Of a stretch of 64,000 nucleotides of DNA, positions 39,871 through 49,440 are shown in pieces. Where the stretch lies: contig NZ_JAMXBF010000014.1 in the NCBI RefSeq assembly GCF_023823685.1, positions 124,001-188,000 of the forward strand. Direction: 5' to 3'. The number at the start of each line of letters is the position of its first letter. Positions within the stretch are counted from its first letter, which is position 1. The notes under the pieces are model-generated. The model was not told where the DNA came from. It saw nothing but the letters and a program-made list of their open reading frames with translations, and did not search any database. The position numbers and the translations under genes were made by a program. Origin of the DNA: Pseudomonas subflava. Its GTDB lineage: Bacteria > Pseudomonadota > Gammaproteobacteria > Pseudomonadales > Pseudomonadaceae.

Positions 39871-41502
39871 TCATACCCGGAATTGCCCCAATAGCCCGTT
39901 GAGCTGCCCGGCCAACTGGCCGAGGCGCTGGCTGGCCTCGCTGGAGCGATCCGCCGCCAGGGCGTTCTCGTGGGCCAGCGTGGCCGCCTGGGTGACATTG
40001 TGGTTGATATCGTCGACTACGTGCGACTGCTGCAGCGTGGCACTGGCGATGGAAGCGTTCAAACCCGTCAGGTTGCGCAGGGCGGCGGCGATATGGGCGA
40101 GACTCTCTCCGGCCTGGCGGGCCAGGTCAACGGTCTGCCGGGACGCCTGGCTGCTGGCGTTGATCACCTTGACCGCGGCCTCCGAGTTGCCCTGCAGGCG
40201 GTCGATCATGCCCTGGATTTCCTGGGTGCTCTGCTGGGTGCGGCTGGCCAGTGCGCGTACCTCGTCCGCCACCACGGCAAAGCCGCGACCCGCCTCGCCG
40301 GCGCGGGCCGCCTCGATGGCGGCGTTGAGCGCCAGCAGGTTGGTCTGCTCGGCGATGGAGCGAATCACCTCCAGCACGCTGCCGATCTGGGTGCTCTCCT
40401 GGGCCAGGTTCTCGATCACCTGCACCGCCTGGCCGATGGTCTCGGACAGATGATCGATCTGGCGCAGGCTGCTGTCGATGTTGTGCTGCCCCTGCTGGGC
40501 CTGCTGCTCGGCCTGGCGGACTTCGCTGGCGGCGTGCTCGGCGTTCTTCGCCACGTCCTGCACGGCGTAGGAGACCTCGTTGATGGCGGTGGCCACCAGT
40601 TCCATCTGCTGCGACTGCTGCTGGCTGTGGGTATGGGCGTCGCCGGCGATCTGGCCCAGGTCGCGCGCGGCCTGATCCAGGCTGCCGGAGGTCTGCAGCG
40701 ACTGGCCGATCACCCCGCGCAGCTTGCCGGTGAAGGCATTGAAGTGGCCGCCCAGGGCGGTCAGCTCGTCGCGGCCGTGGTTATCCAGGCTGCGGGTCAG
40801 GTCGGCTTCGCCGCTGGCGATGTTGGCCATGGCGCCGACCGCCTCGTCCAGCGGCCGGGCGATGCTGCGGTTGATCAGCAGCACCAGGGCGCCCAGCAGC
40901 AGGGTGATGACGATCAGGATGCCGACGGCGCGCAGGGCCTGGTCGCGAAATTCCTGTTGTACATCGTCGACATAGATGCCCGAGCCGAGTATCCAGCCCC
41001 AGGGCTGGAACAGCTCGACGTAGGAAATCTTCGGCACCGGCTCGTCGGAGCCCGGCTTGGGCCAGCGGTAGTCGACCTGGCCAGAGCCCTGCTTCCTGGC
41101 GATGGCCACCATCTCGTTGAACAGGAATTTACCGTCCGGGTCCTTCAGCCCGGAGAGGTTCTGGCCCTCCAGCTTGGGATTGGTCGGGTGCATGACCATC
41201 ACCGGGGTCATGTCGTTGATCCAGTAGTAGTCGTCCTGGTCGTAGCGCAGGCCGCGGATCACCTCCATGGCCTGCTTCTGCGCTTCCTCGCGGGCCAGGC
41301 CGCCGGCCTCCAGGCCCTGGTAGTGCTTGAGCACGCCGAGCGCGCTCTCCACCACGTGGCGAGTCTTGAGGGCCTTGGCTCGATAGAGATCGTCATGGAT
41401 CTGCTGCAGCATCAGCCCGGTCAGGGCCAGGAGCATGAGGATGGACGACAGCAGGATCAGCCACAGACGCCGGCTGATGGGGAGGGTGCGCAGGCTGCTC
41501 AT
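39871..41502 (-). CDS. methyl-accepting chemotaxis protein with sCache ligand domain
   Basis: A 543-residue chemoreceptor: first membrane helix (residues ~12-32), periplasmic single-Cache domain (~35-185; DDYYWINDMTPVMVMHP, EPVPKISYVELFQPWGWILGSGIYV), second helix (~190-212), HAMP (~213-265) and a long signalling domain with the conserved hairpin EQTNLLALNAAIEAARAGEAGRGFAVVADEVRALA (shown here in part, ~385-420). There is no C-terminal pentapeptide for CheR/CheB. The sCache_2 type often binds small carboxylates (malate for the P. aeruginosa receptor PA2652, from memory); the ligand here is unknown. Confidence 0.93.
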   Translation of the reverse strand: MSSLRTLPISRRLWLILLSSILMLLALTGLMLQQIHDDLYRAKALKTRHVVESALGVLKHYQGLEAGGLAREEAQKQAMEVIRGLRYDQDDYYWINDMTPVMVMHPTNPKLEGQNLSGLKDPDGKFLFNEMVAIARKQGSGQVDYRWPKPGSDEPVPKISYVELFQPWGWILGSGIYVDDVQQEFRDQALRAVGILIVITLLLGALVLLINRSIARPLDEAVGAMANIASGEADLTRSLDNHGRDELTALGGHFNAFTGKLRGVIGQSLQTSGSLDQAARDLGQIAGDAHTHSQQQSQQMELVATAINEVSYAVQDVAKNAEHAASEVRQAEQQAQQGQHNIDSSLRQIDHLSETIGQAVQVIENLAQESTQIGSVLEVIRSIAEQTNLLALNAAIEAARAGEAGRGFAVVADEVRALASRTQQSTQEIQGMIDRLQGNSEAAVKVINASSQASRQTVDLARQAGESLAHIAAALRNLTGLNASIASATLQQSHVVDDINHNVTQAATLAHENALAADRSSEASQRLGQLAGQLNGLLGQFRV

Positions 41503-41693
41503 GTACGGTGCTCCGGTTCTTGTTCTTGGAATGCGTGCTAGCTAATCGTCAGTCTAGAAGCTGCGCCATTAACCGTTGGCCAGGCAGCGCGGCGGGGCGC
41601 CATCTGGTAGCATGCCCGCCGCTTTCTGCCTGTGTGCCAGGCGCCAACCTAGTTATCGGCCGTTTCGCGGAAAGGGCCAGCCCGAGGTCATTC

Positions 41694-42524
41694 ATGGATT
41701 TGTGGACAGCCCTGCAGGTACTGATTCTTGGCATCGTGGAGGGGCTGACCGAGTTCCTGCCGATCTCCAGTACCGGCCACCAGATCATCGTCGCCGACCT
41801 GCTCGGTTTCGGCGGCGAGCGGGCGATGGCCTTCAACATCATCATCCAGCTGGGCGCCATCCTGGCGGTGATGTGGGAATACCGCCGCAAGATCCTCATC
41901 ACCGTGTTCAACGTGCCGCGCCAGCGCCAGGCGCAGCGCTTCACCGCCAACCTGCTGATCGCCTTCCTGCCGGCGGTGGTCATCGGCGTCGCCTTCGCCG
42001 ATCTGATCCACGACTACCTGTTCAACGCCGTCACCGTGGCGGCGGCTCTGGTGATCGGCGGCGTGGTGATGCTCTGGGCCGAGCGGCGCACCCACGAGGT
42101 GACGGTCGAGGAAGTGGACGACATGACCTGGAAGGAGGCGCTGAAGATCGGCTTCGCCCAGTGCCTGGCGATGATCCCCGGCACCTCGCGCTCGGCTTCC
42201 ACCATCATCGGCGGGCTGCTGTTCGGTCTGTCGCGCCGCGCCGCCACCGAGTTCTCCTTCTTCCTGGCCATGCCGACCATGGTCGGCGCCGCGGTCTACT
42301 CCGGCTACAAGTACCGCGACCTGTTCCAGCCCGGCGATCTACCGGTGTTCGCCTTGGGCTTCGTGGTGTCGTTCGTGTTCGCCATGATCGCCGTGCGCGG
42401 CCTGCTCAAGTTCATCGCCAACCACAGCTATGCGGTATTCGCCTGGTACCGCATCGGCTTCGGCCTGCTGATCCTGGCCACCTGGCAGTTCCACCTGATC
42501 GACTGGAGCAACGCCCAGGGCTGA
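41694..42524 (+). CDS. uppP: undecaprenyl-diphosphate phosphatase
   Basis: Integral membrane phosphatase (276 residues) that recycles undecaprenyl diphosphate for peptidoglycan synthesis. The two active-site motifs are present: EGLTEFLPISSTGH (residues ~17-30) and PGTSRSASTIIGGLLFG (~161-175). About eight hydrophobic helices. The ATG at 41694 yields the standard MDLWTALQVLILGIVEG start. The gene for the CSD-DUF1294 protein begins 1 base after its stop. Confidence 0.95.
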   Translation: MDLWTALQVLILGIVEGLTEFLPISSTGHQIIVADLLGFGGERAMAFNIIIQLGAILAVMWEYRRKILITVFNVPRQRQAQRFTANLLIAFLPAVVIGVAFADLIHDYLFNAVTVAAALVIGGVVMLWAERRTHEVTVEEVDDMTWKEALKIGFAQCLAMIPGTSRSASTIIGGLLFGLSRRAATEFSFFLAMPTMVGAAVYSGYKYRDLFQPGDLPVFALGFVVSFVFAMIAVRGLLKFIANHSYAVFAWYRIGFGLLILATWQFHLIDWSNAQG

Positions 42525-42525
42525 C

Positions 42526-43230
42526 ATGGAGAAGCGTGGCGTCCTGAAGAGCTGGAACGACGGCAAGGGGTTCGGCTTCATCCAGCCGGAGAGTGGCGGC
42601 GAGCCGCTGTTCGTGCATATCTCCGCTATGCGTGGCGATAGCCGGCCGCAGGTTGGCGACGCGGTGGTCTATGTCGCCGGTAGCGATGCCCAGGGTCGGC
42701 CGCGTGCCCAGCATATGCGCCACGCCGCGCTGAGCCTGGATCGACCGGCGATTCGCCGCAAGCCGACGGAGTCTGCCAAACCAGCCAGGGCTGCCGCTGC
42801 GAAGCGTGCCCGCCCGCCTCGCGGCGAGCGGCCGGTGCAGTCGAGCATTCAGCAACTGCCGCTCAAGCTGCTGGTGCTGGCGGCGCTGTGCGTGCTGCCG
42901 GTCTGGGGTGGTCTGGCGCTGCTGGAGCGAGGGCTAGTCTGGGTCCTGCTGGCTTATCCGCTGGTCAGCCTGTTCAGCTTCTGCCAGTACTGGCTGGACA
43001 AGCAGTCCGCGCAGAAGGGGCTCTGGCGCACGCCGGAAAACAGCCTGCACATCGCCGAGCTGCTCGGCGGCTGGCCCGGCGCCCTGGTGGCGCAGCAGGT
43101 GTTCCGCCACAAGACGCGCAAGGCGTCCTTCCAACTGGTGTTCTGGGCCATCGTCGCGCTGCACCAGGCCTTCTGGATCGACCAGCTGGCGCTGGGCGGC
43201 CGCTACCTCGGCCACCTGCTACCGCTCTAG
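42526..43230 (+). CDS. cold-shock domain / DUF1294 fusion membrane protein
   Basis: A 234-residue protein with an N-terminal OB-fold cold-shock domain (MEKRGVLKSWNDGKGFGFIQ, with RNP1-like GKGFGFIQ at 14-21 and LFVHISAM), a basic Arg/Lys/Ala-rich linker (residues ~75-105) and a C-terminal DUF1294 membrane domain (~115-234) containing SFCQYWLDKQSAQKGLWRTPENSLHIAELLGGWPGALVAQQVFRHKT in the family pattern. It probably binds single-stranded nucleic acid on the cytoplasmic side of the membrane; the role is unknown. It shares an operon with uppP. Its end overlaps the end of the convergent MmcQ/YjbR-like gene by 4 bases. Confidence 0.88.
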   Translation: MEKRGVLKSWNDGKGFGFIQPESGGEPLFVHISAMRGDSRPQVGDAVVYVAGSDAQGRPRAQHMRHAALSLDRPAIRRKPTESAKPARAAAAKRARPPRGERPVQSSIQQLPLKLLVLAALCVLPVWGGLALLERGLVWVLLAYPLVSLFSFCQYWLDKQSAQKGLWRTPENSLHIAELLGGWPGALVAQQVFRHKTRKASFQLVFWAIVALHQAFWIDQLALGGRYLGHLLPL

Positions 43231-43577
43231 TCGAGCAGCAAGCCCACCTGGCGGATCTTCGGCAGCCGGCGCACCACCAGCTGGTGGGAGCGCGCCAGCA
43301 GGTCGCGCAGCTCGGCGTCACCGAGGGGGAAGGGCGGTGCCATGCTGATCCAGTGCGCACGGGCCAGATACGGCGCGGGGCGGATGCCCGGCCGGTCGAC
43401 GTAGCCGAGAAACAGCTCCGGCTCGACCTTGAACGCCAGCGCGTCGCCCATGAAATCGAGGATGGCGAACATTTTGTTGCCCGCTATTGAGAACACCCGG
43501 TTGCTGCCCCATTTTAGATCCTCGCGCGCACCCGGCAGCTGCAGGCAGTAAGCGGCGACCTGTTCCGCGTCCATCAT
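43227..43577 (-). CDS. MmcQ/YjbR family DNA-binding-like protein
   Basis: A 116-residue CyaY-like/YjbR fold protein: AYCLQLPGAREDLKWGSNRVFSIAGNKMFAIL at the N-terminus and the conserved PAPYLARAHWISM segment (~68-80) before the C-terminal helix. The family (PF04237) is common and has a fold linked to DNA binding, but no clear function is established. The second Met (43574) is an alternative start. Convergent and overlapping with the CSD-DUF1294 gene. Confidence 0.88.
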   Translation of the reverse strand: MMDAEQVAAYCLQLPGAREDLKWGSNRVFSIAGNKMFAILDFMGDALAFKVEPELFLGYVDRPGIRPAPYLARAHWISMAPPFPLGDAELRDLLARSHQLVVRRLPKIRQVGLLLD

Positions 43578-43627
43578 GTCCAGCCTCCTGTCGCTGTGAC
43601 GGCTAACCTAGCAAAGGAACCTTCCCC

Positions 43628-44134
43628 ATGTCGCTGTCCCTCTACCAGGCCTCGGTGCCCGTATTCGTGCGCATGTTCGGCAACCTCTCGGCCATTCTCG
43701 ACAAGGCCGTGGCCGATGCCGAGGCCAGAAAGATCGATCCTTCCGTATTGCTCAACGCACGTCTGGCGCCGGACATGCACCCGCTGACCCGTCAGGTGCA
43801 GATCGCCAGCGACGCGGCCAAGGGCTGCGCCGCGCGCCTGTCCGGTGTCGAGGTCCCCAGCTTCCCGGACACCGAAAGCAGCTTCGCCGAGCTGCAGGCG
43901 CGCATCGCCAAGACCCTGGACTTCCTCAAGAGCCTGAGCCCCGAGCAGATCGACAGCGGCGCGGGTCGCGAAGTCGTGATCAAGGTGCCGGGCAGCGAGC
44001 TGAAATTCAGCGGCGAGGACTACCTGCTGCATTTCGTGCTGCCGAACTTCTATTTCCACGTCACCACCGCCTACGCCATCCTGCGCCACAACGGCCTGGG
44101 CATCGGCAAGATGGACTACCTCGGGCGGCCCTGA
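43628..44134 (+). CDS. DUF1993 family protein
   Basis: A 168-residue helical protein of the DUF1993/DinB-like group: MSLSLYQASVPVFVRMFGNLSAILDKAVA, the conserved ARLAPDMHPLTRQVQIASDAAKGCAARLSG (~43-72) and the late LPNFYFHVTTAYAILRHNG (~138-156) with its His, which align with the four-helix DinB-type metal-site scaffold. No function has been established. Divergent from the MmcQ-like gene; good AAGGAACC ribosome site. Confidence 0.9.
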   Translation: MSLSLYQASVPVFVRMFGNLSAILDKAVADAEARKIDPSVLLNARLAPDMHPLTRQVQIASDAAKGCAARLSGVEVPSFPDTESSFAELQARIAKTLDFLKSLSPEQIDSGAGREVVIKVPGSELKFSGEDYLLHFVLPNFYFHVTTAYAILRHNGLGIGKMDYLGRP

Positions 44135-44151
44135 GCCGGGGCGTCGCGGTA

Positions 44152-44172
44152 GTGCGCACGGCGCACCCTGCG
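44152..44172. repeat. single unit of the GTAGGGTGCGC palindrome family
   Basis: GTGCGCACGGCGCACCCTGCG, one arm of the family described at 35840-35890. Confidence 0.65.
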
Positions 44173-44195
44173 ATCGGCTCCGAATTGCGTCCATG

Positions 44196-44227
44196 AAAAA
44201 GCCCCGCACTGGCGGGGCTTCTTTTTG
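44196..44227. terminator. bidirectional terminator between DUF1993 and ABC-F genes
   Basis: AGCCCCGC-ACTG-GCGGGGCT stem-loop with AAAAA on the left and TTCTTTTT on the right. Confidence 0.9.
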
Positions 44228-44243
44228 CTTCGCGAAACGGGCC

Positions 44244-45830
<1,587 letters not shown>

Positions 45831-45970
45831 GGCAAAATCCTGTGGGCGAGGGCGCATGGCCCGAGAAAAAGGGGCGCATTGTAGAGTGATTGGCGCGGAT
45901 TCGACAGGTTTGGCTGTCGGCCGGTCGGCGAACAGGCTATAACGCGGAGCGGTTTCTTCGGTGCTCGCGC

Positions 45971-46408
45971 GTGCTCGACCTCTCTCTCTACCTGGGCCTT
46001 TTCCTGTCGGCGTTCGGCGCCGCCAGTCTGCTGCCGCTGCAGTCGGAGGCGGTGCTGGTCGGGCTGTTGCTGGGCGGTGCGCAGCCAGTAGTCGTGCTAC
46101 TCGTCGTGGCCAGCGTCGGCAATGTGCTCGGTTCGGTACTCAATGCGGCGATCGGCCGCGGCGTCGAACGCTTCCGCGAGCGACGCTGGTTTCCGGTCAG
46201 CGTGCAGCGCCTGGAGCAGGCCAAGGCGACCTACCGGCGCTACGGACGCTGGTCGCTGCTGCTGAGCTGGGTGCCGGTCATCGGTGATCCGCTGACGCTG
46301 GTGGCCGGTGTGATGCGCGAGCCATGGTGGAGCTTCCTGCTGCTGGTCGGCCTGGCCAAGATCGGCCGCTACCTGGCGCTGGCGGCCATTACCCTCGGTT
46401 GGGCCTGA
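45971..46408 (+). CDS. YqaA/DedA-like small membrane protein
   Basis: A 145-residue membrane protein of the SNARE-associated/YqaA group: LGLFLSAFGAASLLPLQSEAVLVGLLLGGAQPVVVLLVVASVGNVLGSVLNAAIGR in the usual order, FRERRWFPVSVQRLEQAKATYRRYGRWSLLLSWVPVIGDPLTLVAGVMR (the G-x-x-x-R-F/W and P-V-I-G-D-P motifs) and a final helix. The start is uncertain: GTG 45971 fits the family N-terminus, but in-frame starts at 45961 and further upstream cannot be excluded. Function unknown; DedA relatives help lipid transport and membrane homeostasis. Confidence 0.8.
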   Translation: MLDLSLYLGLFLSAFGAASLLPLQSEAVLVGLLLGGAQPVVVLLVVASVGNVLGSVLNAAIGRGVERFRERRWFPVSVQRLEQAKATYRRYGRWSLLLSWVPVIGDPLTLVAGVMREPWWSFLLLVGLAKIGRYLALAAITLGWA

Positions 46409-46414
46409 ACCCGG

Positions 46415-46693
46415 TCACTCGCGGTAGAAAACCTGGATCAGGTGATAGCCGAACTGGGTCTTCACCGGGCCGTGCACCTCGCGCAGCGCCTTCTTGAAGA
46501 TCACCTGGTCCACCGCACGGACCATCTGCCCAGGGCGTACCTCGCCCAGATCGCCGCCTTTCTTGCCGGAGGGGCAGGTGGAGTGTTTCTTCGCCAGCAC
46601 GTCGAAGGCTTCGCCGGCGGCGATGCGCTTCTTCAGGGCGGCTGCTTCCGCCTCGGTCTTCACCAGAATGTGGCGGGCCATGGCCTTGGGCAT
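46415..46693 (-). CDS. ppiC: peptidyl-prolyl cis-trans isomerase, parvulin type (PpiC)
   Basis: A 92-residue single-domain parvulin without signal peptide, so cytoplasmic. ARHILVKTEAEAAALKKRIAAGEAFDVLAKKHSTCPSGKKGGDLGEVRPGQMVRAVDQVIF and QFGYHLIQVFYRE cover the whole fold, with the usual His/Cys active-site residues and the FGYH ending as in E. coli PpiC. Convergent with the YqaA-like gene (6 bases apart). Confidence 0.93.
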   Translation of the reverse strand: MPKAMARHILVKTEAEAAALKKRIAAGEAFDVLAKKHSTCPSGKKGGDLGEVRPGQMVRAVDQVIFKKALREVHGPVKTQFGYHLIQVFYRE

Positions 46694-46862
46694 GATGCGG
46701 TCCTCATTTCGCGAGGGCGCTATTGTGCCAGCATTCGCTGCGCCATCAGAATGGCGCCATTTTTCAGCCTGCCTGGCCGGCGAAGCTGGCCTACCTTTTC
46801 AATCTGCCTAGGTGTTCGGGAGAGATAGGCGGATTCCACTCATCCAGACGGAAGCGTGCGCG

Positions 46863-48068
46863 ATGGACCTCACCCAGATGCTGAAAATCCTGTCCAGCCA
46901 GGACGGGTCCGACCTCTATCTGTCCACCGGCGCGCCGCCCTGCGCCAAGTTCAACGGCGTGCTCAAGCCGCTCAGCCAGGAGCCGCTCAAACCGGGCGAC
47001 GTGGCCGCCATCGCCGCCAGCGTGATGGACGCCGAGCAGCGCGCCGAGTTCGAAAAGGAGCTGGAGATGAACCTGGCCATCTCCGTGCCCGCCGTCGGTC
47101 GCTTCCGCATCAACATCTTCAAGCAGCGCAACGAGGTGTCCATCGTCGCGCGCAACATCAAGATGGAGATCCCCAAGTTCGAGGACCTCAAGCTGCCCGA
47201 GGTGCTGCTCAAGACGGTGATGGAGAAGCGCGGCCTGGTGCTGTTCGTCGGTGGCACCGGTTCGGGCAAGTCCACCTCGCTGGCAGCCCTGATCGACTAC
47301 CGCAACCGCAACAGCGGCGGCCACATCATCACCATCGAGGACCCGGTGGAGTACGTGCACCGGCACAAGAAGTCGATCATCAACCAACGCGAGGTCGGCG
47401 TGGACACCCGCAGCTTCCACGCCGCGCTGAAGAACACCCTGCGCCAGGCGCCGGACGTGATCCTGATCGGCGAGATCCGCGACCGCGAGACCATGGAGCA
47501 CGCCCTGGCCTTCGCCGACACCGGCCACCTGGCCATCTCCACGCTGCACGCCAACAACGCCAACCAGGCGCTGGACCGCATCATCAACTTCTTCCCTGAA
47601 GACCGCCGCCCGCAGTTGCTCAACGACCTGGGCAACAACCTGCGCGCCTTCATCTCTCAGCGCCTGGTCAAGACCACCGACGGCAAGCGCCGCGCCGCCG
47701 TGGAGGTGATGCTCGGCACGCCGACCGTGCGCGACCTGATCAAGCGCAACGAATTCTCCGAGCTGAAGGAGATTATGGAGAAGTCGAAGAACCTCGGCAT
47801 GCAGACCTTCGACCAGGCGCTGATCGACCTGGTCAACGAAGGCGCCATCGAGGAGGAGGAGGCGCTGAAGAACGCCGACTCGGCCAACAACGTGCGTCTC
47901 AAGCTCAAGCTGTACAAGGACAACCCGGCCGCGCCCCAGGCCGCCGCACCGGCGCCTACCCCCGAGGCGGCGCCCGCCGCGGCCCCGGCCAACTGGGCGA
48001 TGGAGCTCAAACTGGAAGACATCGAGGAAGAAACGCCGCCGGAAGACCCGGGGCGCCCGGGCATCTGA
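46863..48068 (+). CDS. PilT/PilU-family type IV pilus retraction ATPase
   Basis: A 401-residue secretion-type hexameric ATPase. Walker A GGTGSGKST (~129-137), Asp box TIEDPVE, Walker B VILIGEIRD, His box HANNANQALDRII. The N-terminal PAS-like domain starts MDLTQMLKILSSQDGSDLYLS. It differs from canonical PilT/PilU starts and carries an extra Ala/Pro-rich tail (AAPQAAAPAPTPEAAPAAAPAN) ending in an acidic segment. No other pilus gene is nearby. It may be an additional PilU-like paralogue that modulates retraction. Confidence 0.88.
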   Translation: MDLTQMLKILSSQDGSDLYLSTGAPPCAKFNGVLKPLSQEPLKPGDVAAIAASVMDAEQRAEFEKELEMNLAISVPAVGRFRINIFKQRNEVSIVARNIKMEIPKFEDLKLPEVLLKTVMEKRGLVLFVGGTGSGKSTSLAALIDYRNRNSGGHIITIEDPVEYVHRHKKSIINQREVGVDTRSFHAALKNTLRQAPDVILIGEIRDRETMEHALAFADTGHLAISTLHANNANQALDRIINFFPEDRRPQLLNDLGNNLRAFISQRLVKTTDGKRRAAVEVMLGTPTVRDLIKRNEFSELKEIMEKSKNLGMQTFDQALIDLVNEGAIEEEEALKNADSANNVRLKLKLYKDNPAAPQAAAPAPTPEAAPAAAPANWAMELKLEDIEEETPPEDPGRPGI

Positions 48069-48084
48069 CACGGACGCGACTTAA

Positions 48085-48110
48085 AGAAGGGCGGGCGGCC
48101 GCCCTTCGTT
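48085..48110. terminator. hairpin between the pilus ATPase and the polyester hydrolase genes
   Basis: GAAGGGCGG-GCGG-CCGCCCTTC, a 9-bp stem with a 4-base loop, T-poor on the plus side (GTTT); lies 8 bases beyond the hydrolase stop on the minus strand and could serve both convergent genes. Confidence 0.7.
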
Positions 48111-48116
48111 TGCCGG

Positions 48117-49007
48117 TCAGTACGGGCAGTTCTGCCGATAGTCGGAGATGGCGAAGTCGCCCTCGTGATTCGGACCGCAGAGGAACTGGCTGTAGCGGTT
48201 GTCGAAGTCGATGAATCGCTTCATCCAGGCGATGCCGTACAGGCCCAGCAGATCCTCGTTGGGATAGCCGGAGTTGGCGCAGAAGTGCGAGCCGCCGTAG
48301 ATCTCCAGGAAGGCCTTGGGCGTGGAGCCAGGGATCCGGTTATAGAACGGCGAGGCGTGTACCGACACCGGGGCCACGGTGTCCGCGCTGCAAGCGAGGA
48401 TGAGCGCCGGGGTCTTGATGGTGTTGAAACTGTTGCTGCCGGAGTACCAGGGAGCCTGGGGAATGATCGCATTGAGCGAACGCTGGGTGGACAGCTTGAG
48501 CGAGCCGCCGCCGCCCATGGACCAGCCGATGGCGCCCAGGCGGGTGCTGTCGATCTTGTTGTAGATCGGGCTACTGCTGGTGTTGCTCTGGGCGATCAGG
48601 TAGTCCAAGGCCTTGCTCAACTGAGTGGCGCGGCTATCCGGCTGGTCGTAGATGGTGCTGGTGTTCATGGTCATCACCACGAAGCCATGGGAGGCCAGAC
48701 GCGGTCCCCACCATTCGATGCTGCTCTCGTAGGACAGATAGCCCGGGATGACGGCGATGGCGCCCATCCTGCCGGTGGTATTGGTCGGGTAGTACACCGT
48801 GCTGTCGCCGAATCCCTTGAGAAAGCCCGATACCGAGAAGCGCGCGGTAGTGAACGGTCCTCGGTCGCTCTTCAGCGAGGCTTCGGTGGGGTTGGGGCCG
48901 CGAGTGCAGTTGCTGCAGGGGGCGGAGGGGCCGGGCGCCGATAACACATGTGAACTGACCAGCAGTGAAGCGACAAACAGAGCAGCTGTAGCAAGGGATG
49001 CCTTCAT
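48117..49007 (-). CDS. secreted polyester hydrolase, type II PETase-like (cutinase/dienelactone hydrolase superfamily)
   Basis: A 296-residue alpha/beta hydrolase with a Sec signal peptide (MKASLATAALFVASLLVSSHVLSA). By comparison with Ideonella PETase, recalled from memory, it has the catalytic triad Ser163 (GWSMGG), Asp209 (SADTVAP) and His241 (GGSHFCANSG), the oxyanion Tyr90 (IPGY) and Met164, and the substrate-clamp Trp187 (PQAPW). Cys206 and Cys243 form the extra disulfide specific to type II enzymes and Cys277-Cys294 the common one. His217 and Phe242 stand where PETase has Ser214 and Ser238, which points to the type IIa class (e.g. PE-H of P. aestusnigri). It would act outside the cell on polyesters such as cutin-like or aliphatic polymers; PET hydrolysis is plausible but must be tested. 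Upstream lies a divergent AraC-type regulator. Confidence 0.93.
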   Translation of the reverse strand: MKASLATAALFVASLLVSSHVLSAPGPSAPCSNCTRGPNPTEASLKSDRGPFTTARFSVSGFLKGFGDSTVYYPTNTTGRMGAIAVIPGYLSYESSIEWWGPRLASHGFVVMTMNTSTIYDQPDSRATQLSKALDYLIAQSNTSSSPIYNKIDSTRLGAIGWSMGGGGSLKLSTQRSLNAIIPQAPWYSGSNSFNTIKTPALILACSADTVAPVSVHASPFYNRIPGSTPKAFLEIYGGSHFCANSGYPNEDLLGLYGIAWMKRFIDFDNRYSQFLCGPNHEGDFAISDYRQNCPY

Positions 49008-49440
49008 AAGGTTGCCTCGTCGTTATTGTTCTCAGAAAGTCCTGCAGCTCGCCAGGGACAAGCGAACTGCGCTGAAAACTAGCAAGGGCCCCACCGACCA
49101 ACAATTGCTACCCAGGCTCAGTTCATACAAGAAACTCCCCGAGTCGCAAGATACTTCCGAAGACTGATACGCGTATGGCTGTAGTGCATTCGTCGGCTGT
49201 TTGTTTCGAATCGTTTACGTCCTGCCTCAATCGTTTCCGTCGGTATCGCCGGGGTGTCATGGCTGCTTCTGGAAGAGCCTGTTTCAGCGGCTTATAGCGG
49301 ACCCTTCCGATGGTCGCCGTGCTCGTTAATGCCTAAGTTCGACTCGGGTATGAGTTTGCAGTCGGCGCGTTGACATCAACTTCCCGAGCCAAGTAGTTGT
49401 TGAGGCTCGAGCTGTTTTCTGATGTCGAACGCATATCGGA
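49008..49440. other. 433-base divergent intergenic region (hydrolase / AraC regulator)
   Basis: No gene or terminator is visible. It contains a pair of direct repeats at 49209-49241 likely to be a regulator site, and AT-richer sequence than the flanking genes. Both flanking genes must have their promoters here; I do not see a clear sigma-70 pair for either. Confidence 0.6.
49209..49241. promoter_or_regulatory. direct repeat, possible AraC-family binding site
   Basis: AATCGTTTACGTC and AATCGTTTCCGTC (12 of 13 bases equal), starting 20 bases apart, i.e. about two helical turns, the usual arrangement of AraC-type half-sites. It lies about 200 bases upstream of the hydrolase start and 200 bases upstream of the AraC-type gene. 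Confidence 0.55.

Noticed and set aside
46791..48071. Minus-strand open frame opposite the pilus ATPase
   Set aside because: Mirror of a gene with intact Walker, Asp and His boxes.
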